From positions 124,001 through 188,000 of the forward strand of contig CAADTH010000004.1 of assembly GCA_900751885.1 (NCBI GenBank): a stretch of DNA of 64,000 nt. Direction: 5' to 3'. The notes under the pieces are model-generated. The model was not told where the DNA came from and did not search any database. It saw only the letters and a program-made list of their open reading frames with translations. This stretch comes from Clostridia bacterium. GTDB taxonomy: Bacteria > Bacillota > Clostridia > UBA1381. Shown here piece by piece: positions 58,428 through 64,000 of this stretch (the stretch's first letter is position 1; each line of letters begins with the position of its first letter). A program made the position numbers and the translations under genes.

Positions 58428-60470
58428 ATGCTGGAGCTTATCTTTCTTGCCGTATTTTTACTATTTTTTTGTGCAAGCCGCTTAAGCGAGTTTGGATTTG
58501 GACCATACTGGGTCAGTATGGCTTTTTGTGCTGCATGTCTGTATCTTCTCGCTATCTTTGCATATCGGAAGCGGTGGCTTGACCAGCTCGCAGGTAATCG
58601 AAATTTCCGTATCTTGATGATTCTTTTGGGAATATTGGTGGCGATTCCTCTCCGCGCTGTCCCAAAGGCAAACAATTTCATCGAAGTTCTGGGCGCAGGA
58701 ATTCTGTTTGGTCTATACTTGATTGTGTGGTTTACCATATTCAAGCCGCAAAAAAATCCAAAACAGCATCGAAAGAAGTCTCCTATCCCTATTTCACTGG
58801 AACCCGCATTGAAACAAACACCACGGCAGCGGTATGCGCGCCGTAAAACACCATCCCGTCCGCCACCTGTTTCACCCCAAAAGTATCAGCGCAGGCGCAG
58901 TATCCTATTTTTTGCAGGTACGATGCTTTTGCTAAATCTTGCCGCCGCGATATACCTTGCAAACAGCGACACGATTTATTTCTGGGACAATGCCGGGTAT
59001 TGGCAGAGAGCCGCCGACATCGCTCACGGCTCTCTTTCGGGGCACTTACTAAAGAGTGTATATGAGATGATTCTCTCAGATGACTACAATGTCCTCGCCG
59101 CACTGCTTCCTGCTTTCTTGATGAAGGTGTTCGGTTCCTCACGCGCCGTGTTCGTTTTGGCAATCGTTAATTTTTACACGCTCCCGTGTGTAATGATTGT
59201 GTATTCCATTGCAAAACACTATACCACCCGTCCTGTCGTGATAAGTGCGGCTGCTCTTTTTTCCTGTCCCACACTCTTATATCTGTCGCTTTCAGGATTT
59301 GTGGATATCGGCGGCATGATTCCAGCACTATTGTGTTGTTGGCTCTATCTCGCCGGGAAGGAAAACGCAAAAAAATACTTTCTGCTGGGACTCCTTCTGA
59401 CTCTTACAATCTTATTTCGCCGGTGGTACGCGTTTTTTGCGCTGTCCTTTGTTCTTGCAATGCTTTTTGACTGCTTGCTCTCTCATAAAAAACTATTTTA
59501 TGTGATTGTGACCATCCTGCACATGGGATTTTTATTGCTCATGTTCTTTGGAGACTTTGTCACAGGAAAACTGCTTGCCGACTATGGCAGTCTTTATGCA
59601 GACTACAAGTTCTCCCTTGTGACAGACTTGCGTATCACCACGCGATACTTTGGAGTAATCCCCCTTGCCCTTACCGCGCTGGGGGGCATCTGGCTGGCGC
59701 TTCGAAAAAAAGACCGAACCGCCTTGTTTTTAGTATTGCAAATGGGACTTTGTTTTTTCCTGTTCGTGCATACGCAAACGCATGGACAACAGCATATGCT
59801 CCTGTATATTCCAGCCTTCCTCGTGGCATTAATTGCCATCCTGTCCTCCGTGTCCCTGTCTACACGCTCAGCTACCGTCCTGCTCTGTCTGTCTCTCGTC
59901 TGCTCAGCGAATGTGCTGGTGTCGCGCTCACAGCCTTCCTCCATCTCAGAGATTCGCCACTTTGCTCTTGTGCCTGACTTTTACCTGCACTCCCCAAAGC
60001 GCAATGATACCAAAGAAATTCTTGCACTCAAGCAGTATCTCGATCAAACCGTGCCAAAAGACCAGCACGCTGGCATTCTTGCGTCCTCATTTGTTCTCAA
60101 TGAGGACATTCTTCGAAACGTACAGGCATCCCTGAATGTGAAAAATGCGGGCGGCACGGAAGCGGACAGCAAATACATCATCAATCTTCCCGCTGTGGAC
60201 AGCCGCGACCACGATATCGCCGCACTGTACTGGGTCGAATATATGGTCGTTGCAACGCCGGCGCAGACTCATTTGCCCGAAGGATCCCAGCGGCTTGTGA
60301 CAGAGCCTGTCAAAAGCTTTGAGGGGCAAACCGACTTTGCTCGCGCATTTGAAAAGCTGGAGCGTGAATTTTCATTCAGCGGAATCCGGGTATCCGTGTA
60401 CCGGCGTGTCCGCGATGTGACAAACGAAGAAAAAGCAGAGCTTGAAAGCCGCATTTGGCCTGCCGGATAA
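58428..60470 (+). CDS. Large membrane protein, glycosyltransferase GT-C-like
   Basis: A 680-residue protein with three N-terminal membrane helices, a basic linker (about residues 105-155), then about nine more membrane helices and a soluble C-terminal part of about 140 residues. The segment YFWDNAGYWQRAADIAHG after the linker resembles the first outer loop of GT39/ArnT-type enzymes, where an Asp binds the lipid-phosphate sugar donor. The sequence suggests a polyprenyl-linked glycosyltransferase acting at the outer membrane face, but I cannot fix the family. It starts 9 bp after the helicase gene, AGGAGACG before the ATG. Confidence 0.7.
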   Translation: MLELIFLAVFLLFFCASRLSEFGFGPYWVSMAFCAACLYLLAIFAYRKRWLDQLAGNRNFRILMILLGILVAIPLRAVPKANNFIEVLGAGILFGLYLIVWFTIFKPQKNPKQHRKKSPIPISLEPALKQTPRQRYARRKTPSRPPPVSPQKYQRRRSILFFAGTMLLLNLAAAIYLANSDTIYFWDNAGYWQRAADIAHGSLSGHLLKSVYEMILSDDYNVLAALLPAFLMKVFGSSRAVFVLAIVNFYTLPCVMIVYSIAKHYTTRPVVISAAALFSCPTLLYLSLSGFVDIGGMIPALLCCWLYLAGKENAKKYFLLGLLLTLTILFRRWYAFFALSFVLAMLFDCLLSHKKLFYVIVTILHMGFLLLMFFGDFVTGKLLADYGSLYADYKFSLVTDLRITTRYFGVIPLALTALGGIWLALRKKDRTALFLVLQMGLCFFLFVHTQTHGQQHMLLYIPAFLVALIAILSSVSLSTRSATVLLCLSLVCSANVLVSRSQPSSISEIRHFALVPDFYLHSPKRNDTKEILALKQYLDQTVPKDQHAGILASSFVLNEDILRNVQASLNVKNAGGTEADSKYIINLPAVDSRDHDIAALYWVEYMVVATPAQTHLPEGSQRLVTEPVKSFEGQTDFARAFEKLEREFSFSGIRVSVYRRVRDVTNEEKAELESRIWPAG

Positions 60471-60488
60471 AAAAAGTAAAACAACCTT

Positions 60489-60509
60489 GCACCAGAAAAA
60501 TGCTGGTGC
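60489..60509 (+). repeat. Hairpin between membrane protein and alcohol dehydrogenase genes
   Basis: GCACCAG (60489-60495) pairs with CTGGTGC (60503-60509). There is no T run, so it is probably a transcript-stabilising or processing hairpin, not a terminator. Confidence 0.5.
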
Positions 60510-60538
60510 CAAAATGATGGAAAAAAGGAGAAATCGTT

Positions 60539-61708
60539 ATGTTTTTTAACTACTATGTACCACCTCGTATTCTGTTCGGAAAAGGACAGCTTCCCCATCT
60601 TCACGAACAGAAACTCCCGGGAAATAAAGCCTTGATTGTGACCACAAACGGAAACTCGGTAAAAAAGTATGGTTATTTGGAACGTGTACAAAAAGAGCTG
60701 TCTCTTGCCGGATGCGGCTATGCCGTGTTTGACAAGATACTTCCCAATCCCGTCAAGCGCCATGTGATGGAGGGCGCGGCATTTGCCAGAGATAACGGCT
60801 GTGATTTTGTGCTCGGTCTGGGAGGCGGAAGCAGTATCGACTCTGCAAAAGCGATTTCCATTATGGCAACGAACGGCGGTGATTACTGGGACTACATGGA
60901 CAGCGCATCAGGAGCTGCAAAACCTATCCCAAACCGTCCTCTGCCAATTGTCGCCATCACGACTACAGCAGGCACAGGCACAGAAGCCGACCCATGGACG
61001 GTAATCACCAATGAGGACACCAACGAAAAAATCGGCGGCGGAGATGACACTACCTTCCCATTTTTGTCCATTGTGGATCCTGATTTGATGGTGACCGTGC
61101 CTGCGCATCTTACCGCCTACCAGGGCTTTGACGCACTCTTTCACAGCACGGAAGGATACATCGCCAAGGTCTCCAATCCGATCAGTGATTTATACGCTCA
61201 CAAAGCAATTGAACTGATTGGTGCAAATCTGGTGCAAGCAGTCACCAACGGCGAGGATGAAGCTGCGCGTGAGCACATCGCCCTGGCGAATACGCTTTCC
61301 GGCATGGTAGAGTGCACCTCGAGCTGTACGTCCGAGCACTCCATTGAGCATGCCCTCAGCGCGTACCATCCTGACCTGCCGCACGGCGCGGGGCTGATTA
61401 TGATTAGCCTTGCCTATTATACACACTTTGCCCAGTGCGGCGCATGTGATTCCCGCCTGATTGAGATGGCAAAGGCGCTCGGAAAGAGCGATGCATCAAA
61501 GCCGATGGACTTTGTACATGCACTCGCCGAATTACAGAAGGCATGCCATGTGGATAACCTGAAGCTATCCGATTATGGAATCAGCCCAGATGAATTTCGG
61601 ACGCTCGCAAAAAACGCATTCTCAGCAATGGGCGGATTGTTTGAGCGCGACCCGGCGCCGCTTTCCGAGGACGATGTCGTCGCAATTTTAGAAAAGTCAT
61701 ACCGATAA
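60539..61708 (+). CDS. Iron-containing alcohol dehydrogenase
   Basis: A 389-residue group III alcohol dehydrogenase that reduces aldehydes with NAD(P)H. The nucleotide loop is FVLGLGGGSSIDSAKA; GTGTEADPWTVIT follows. Metal ligands are in DALFHSTEGY and in the HGAGLIMISLAYYTHF/SEHSIEHALSAYHPDLPHG region. In butyrate/ethanol-forming clostridia such enzymes act on ethanol, butanol or propanediol; the substrate here is open. AAAAAAGGAG precedes the ATG. The gene ends at a bidirectional terminator. Confidence 0.93.
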   Translation: MFFNYYVPPRILFGKGQLPHLHEQKLPGNKALIVTTNGNSVKKYGYLERVQKELSLAGCGYAVFDKILPNPVKRHVMEGAAFARDNGCDFVLGLGGGSSIDSAKAISIMATNGGDYWDYMDSASGAAKPIPNRPLPIVAITTTAGTGTEADPWTVITNEDTNEKIGGGDDTTFPFLSIVDPDLMVTVPAHLTAYQGFDALFHSTEGYIAKVSNPISDLYAHKAIELIGANLVQAVTNGEDEAAREHIALANTLSGMVECTSSCTSEHSIEHALSAYHPDLPHGAGLIMISLAYYTHFAQCGACDSRLIEMAKALGKSDASKPMDFVHALAELQKACHVDNLKLSDYGISPDEFRTLAKNAFSAMGGLFERDPAPLSEDDVVAILEKSYR

Positions 61709-61717
61709 CCAGACAAA

Positions 61718-61750
61718 AAAACAGGTACTTTTATAAAGTACCTGTTTTTT
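61718..61750. terminator. Bidirectional terminator after the alcohol dehydrogenase
   Basis: ACAGGTACTT (61721-61730) pairs with AAGTACCTGT (61736-61745) between A and T runs. Confidence 0.88.
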
Positions 61751-61751
61751 A

Positions 61752-62456
61752 TTACGCTCCGAATGCGTTGCTCCTATCCAGCATCACCAAAATTCGCAGC
61801 ATATCATCGGTCAGGTGGAGTTGTCCACGCTCATCTCCCTGTAAAATTTGTTTATCCACTAATTTCTGCACAGTTGCTCTCGCCCACTCTGGCATGTTAT
61901 CATCCACATAATTATATACCATCTTGCTTTCCAACTTCGCAATTCTCTCTTCCAGCTCTGTAATCTTTTCCATATCTTCTCCCAACCTCTCTTTCCATTC
62001 ATACCACTTCGCCCACGTCCCACCGTTCATCGACTGCGGACAGTTTTTGCGGCTTGCATCGTAGTGACGGACAACATGGTCCGCGTCGATGTTAAGCTCC
62101 GCCATCAGCTGCCGGACAATCTCTGTCATGTTTTCCATTGCCCTGTCATAGTCCCCGTCACAGTTGACGCACAACTCCACACCCACGCTGTTGGCATTCG
62201 TAATGCCATATCTCCCCTTACCGTCGCCACAATGCCAAGTGTAGCCGGTATAATAGTCGTTGACCTTCAAAATCTTGCAGTCGTCCACAAAGATATCCGC
62301 ACTGGAATTGCGGTTTCCGCCGTCAAAAAAGGAATAGTGCCTGTCTGCATCCGCTCCTCTTGACGTATTGCCAGTATCATGGATAACAATATACTCAATA
62401 TCCTCTTTTTTTCGCTTCTTGGGTGTAACATTGTACCTAATCTGCTTTGTTTCCAC
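61752..62456 (-). CDS. N-acetylmuramoyl-L-alanine amidase (Amidase_2)
   Basis: A roughly 234-residue endolysin-like amidase of the Amidase_2/PGRP fold. Zinc ligands are seen in IVIHDTGN, and HYDASRKNCP; YTWHCGDGKGRYG and SVGVELCVNCDGD are family motifs. A coiled linker (ITELEERIAKLESKM) leads to a terminal module YNYVDDNMPEWARATVQKLV that matches the end of the Amidase_3 endolysin at 28.0-28.8 kb. The start is chosen as GTG 62456: the AGGAGG site touches the ATG at 62462 directly but gives a 6-base spacing to the GTG. It overlaps the holin gene end. Confidence 0.9.
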   Translation of the reverse strand: METKQIRYNVTPKKRKKEDIEYIVIHDTGNTSRGADADRHYSFFDGGNRNSSADIFVDDCKILKVNDYYTGYTWHCGDGKGRYGITNANSVGVELCVNCDGDYDRAMENMTEIVRQLMAELNIDADHVVRHYDASRKNCPQSMNGGTWAKWYEWKERLGEDMEKITELEERIAKLESKMVYNYVDDNMPEWARATVQKLVDKQILQGDERGQLHLTDDMLRILVMLDRSNAFGA

Positions 62457-62856
62457 TTTCATCCTCCTTTTCTCCCCTGAGCTGCAACAGTACATTTTTC
62501 AGCTCCTTTGGTATCGGAATAAAAATTGCTGCGTTTTCTAAGAGACTCAAAATTTCATTGGAGAGGAAAAACATCATCACAATCTCTCGAATCGCGATGT
62601 CTTCTGCTACAAACCATTCTATCACATTTGCCGCCGCAATTACAATAAAAATAAGCACCTTCTTTAAAAGTCCCCGAAATCCTATCTCTGACGAAAGCTG
62701 TTTTTGTACGATTGCCTTGATGATACCTGTGATATAATCAAGCGCAACCACAATCACAATTGCCTGAAGCAGCATATCCCAGCCGCCCAAAAGTGACATC
62801 ACCATTCCACCAATGCATCCAGTTAAAATACTTGTCCAGTTAAAAATTTTCTCCAT
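62437..62856 (-). CDS. TcdE-type phage holin
   Basis: A 139-residue protein of the toxin-secretion/phage-lysis holin family (Holin_4_1, TcdE-like). Three or four membrane helices: SILTGCIGGMVMSLLGGWD, LLQAIVIVVALDYITGIIKA, and FIVIAAANVIEWFVAEDIA, with the family signature DYITGIIKAI and SNEILSLLENAAIF. The ATG is preceded by AAGGGAGGGAG. It overlaps the amidase gene, forming a two-gene lysis unit with no other phage genes around it. Confidence 0.92.
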   Translation of the reverse strand: MEKIFNWTSILTGCIGGMVMSLLGGWDMLLQAIVIVVALDYITGIIKAIVQKQLSSEIGFRGLLKKVLIFIVIAAANVIEWFVAEDIAIREIVMMFFLSNEILSLLENAAIFIPIPKELKNVLLQLRGEKEDESGNKAD

Positions 62857-63040
62857 CTTTCTCCCTCCCTTCTGTCTGGCAAGTACATTATATCGTGAAA
62901 CGATGTACGGATTTTTGCGGATTTTTTGCGGATTTACTCCTGTTATTTCCCAAAATATCCTTTTTTTAATTTGACATTATTTACTTATATTAATATAATT
63001 TTTGTAATAAGTTCAAATTTTTCAACTATAGGAGGTCATA

Positions 63041-64000
63041 ATGAAGCATCTACTTGATTCTATCCCCGGTTACCGCTCTCGGACAAAGCGCAATATGATT
63101 CTTGCAAGTATCTACTACATCCTGTGCCTGATTCTTGCAATTGGCTCAAAGCAAATCATGCCGTTTGTCTTGTTTGCGTCCATTCCTTTTATTGTATGTT
63201 CAATCAAAGACTGCATTGTAAAAAAAAGTTTGAAAAGCTTGATTCCAATTCCCATCTGTCTTGTCTTATTTGTGGTGTCATGCTTTGCACTCCCGTCTCC
63301 CCTTTCTGTGGAGTCCATTTACCTTGACTATGATACCTTGACGATGGATGTGGCGGATTCTGGGCAAGAGCTTACCTTCTCTGTCCAACCTGAAAATGCT
63401 TCCACTGACGGCATTTCCTTTATCATTGAAAACCCTTTCATCGCAAAAATAGAAAATCACACCCTGATTCCCATAAAGGAAGGCACTACGTCTATTCTTG
63501 CTAAGACAAAGGATGGGAAAGTCACAAGCACCCCTGTTTCTGTCACCATTACAGATAGAAAAGCAGAAGATGCGCGCAAGGTACAAAGAGAACAAAATGA
63601 TGTGCAGGCAAAGCAAATCAAAGAAAAAATCATGCAAATCGGAGAGGTGAACCTCTTAAGCGGTGACAGCATCGACGAGGCAGAGCATGCCTACAATAAT
63701 GCAAGCACTGACGTCAAACAGCTTGTCACAAATCATGCTGATCTGATTTCTGCAAGGCAAACCTTCACCGCACTCGTCGAGGAGGATGAGCAGCGGAAGC
63801 GTCAGGCGGAAGAACAGGCAAAAAAAGAAGCCGAGGAAAAGGCAAAACAGCAGGCGGAAGCCGCTGCGAAAAAAGAACAAGCAGCAAAAGCAAAGCAGGA
63901 GTCCAAAAGCAGTACATCTAAAGGCTCCTCATCCTCCAAGCAAACCTCTCAAACAGTGTACCGCGGAAAAACCGGAACCAAATATCACCGAGAGACCTGT
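63041..64000 (+). CDS. Membrane-anchored protein with Ig-like and coiled-coil parts (3' end outside window)
   Basis: The frame starts at ATG 63041 with AGGAGG upstream and is open to the window edge (320 codons visible). Two or three N-terminal membrane helices (MILASIYYILCLILAIG, MPFVLFASIPFIVCS, LIPIPICLVLFVVSCF) are followed by a bacterial Ig-like segment (MDVADSGQELTFSVQPEN, IKEGTTSILAKTKDGKVTS), a highly charged Ala/Glu/Lys coiled coil, a Ser-rich linker, and the start of a TGTKYHRETC motif. That motif opens a Cys/His module found at the end of many clostridial exported or DNA-uptake-associated proteins. No function is assigned. Confidence 0.8.
   Translation, partial: MKHLLDSIPGYRSRTKRNMILASIYYILCLILAIGSKQIMPFVLFASIPFIVCSIKDCIVKKSLKSLIPIPICLVLFVVSCFALPSPLSVESIYLDYDTLTMDVADSGQELTFSVQPENASTDGISFIIENPFIAKIENHTLIPIKEGTTSILAKTKDGKVTSTPVSVTITDRKAEDARKVQREQNDVQAKQIKEKIMQIGEVNLLSGDSIDEAEHAYNNASTDVKQLVTNHADLISARQTFTALVEEDEQRKRQAEEQAKKEAEEKAKQQAEAAAKKEQAAKAKQESKSSTSKGSSSSKQTSQTVYRGKTGTKYHRETC

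Overview
The window is a chromosomal segment of a low-to-mid GC Firmicute, most likely an anaerobic member of the Clostridia. Signs of this are strong Shine-Dalgarno sites before nearly every gene, strand-coherent short operons, U-tailed hairpin terminators, stalk-domain secreted proteins, a GGGtGRT protein beside a NifU-like scaffold, FabV enoyl reductase, a Veg homologue, and a TcdE-type holin. I cannot name the genus.

Layout. 1-7 kb is core metabolism: the end of a sensor kinase, DUF975 membrane proteins, an acetyltransferase, a KDPG aldolase/KDG kinase operon with a sodium:solute symporter, a PC4/YdbC-like protein and pyrE. 7-17 kb holds two tandem, co-oriented 1.6-kilo-residue secreted subtilases with GLUG-type and Listeria-Bacteroides repeats; they share nearly identical promoters and a nearly identical 1.5 kb internal block. 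17-23.3 kb is an AT-rich accessory zone: an HD phosphohydrolase with a small partner gene, a stalk-domain protein with a truncated duplicate, a tandem array of tiny membrane-peptide genes each with its own terminator, and a minus-strand structured RNA.

That RNA (about 22.82-23.27 kb) is the most striking element. It carries a recognisable group I intron core (P4-P9), but its 5' half (P2, P3 5' strand, J3/4, P4 5' strand, J4/5, P5 5' strand) lies downstream of its 3' half. The two RNA ends close on each other through P5/P4. This is the layout of a circularly permuted group I intron, with a roughly 0.2 kb segment containing a short ORF between the halves. It has its own sigma-A-like promoter and terminator. 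23.3-29.1 kb is a stand-alone phage tail-fibre and lysis cassette (three fibre genes, XkdX-like and XhlA-like proteins, an amidase and a holin) with no capsid, terminase or integrase genes in view.

29.2-35.3 kb returns to chromosomal genes (GGGtGRT/NifU-like pair, small Cys-rich proteins, an Rrf2 regulator, galE), with one outlier: a membrane-anchored dCTP-deaminase/dUTPase-fold protein that seems to lack catalytic residues. 35.5-38.3 kb is a probable acquired cassette, an XRE regulator plus a membrane STAND-like P-loop ATPase, abutting a DUF4417 gene that has lost its C-terminus. 38.7-54.3 kb holds an initiator tRNA, a YjbQ-family enzyme, a two-component system, cardiolipin synthase, a GH27 alpha-galactosidase-like enzyme, an ECF sigma/anti-sigma operon, a collagen-like surface protein, fabV, veg, and a ClC channel. 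54.3-64 kb holds a HAD phosphatase, a SWIM-SNF2 helicase, a large membrane glycosyltransferase-like protein, an iron alcohol dehydrogenase, a second stand-alone holin/amidase pair, and the start of a membrane-anchored Ig-like/coiled-coil protein cut by the window edge.
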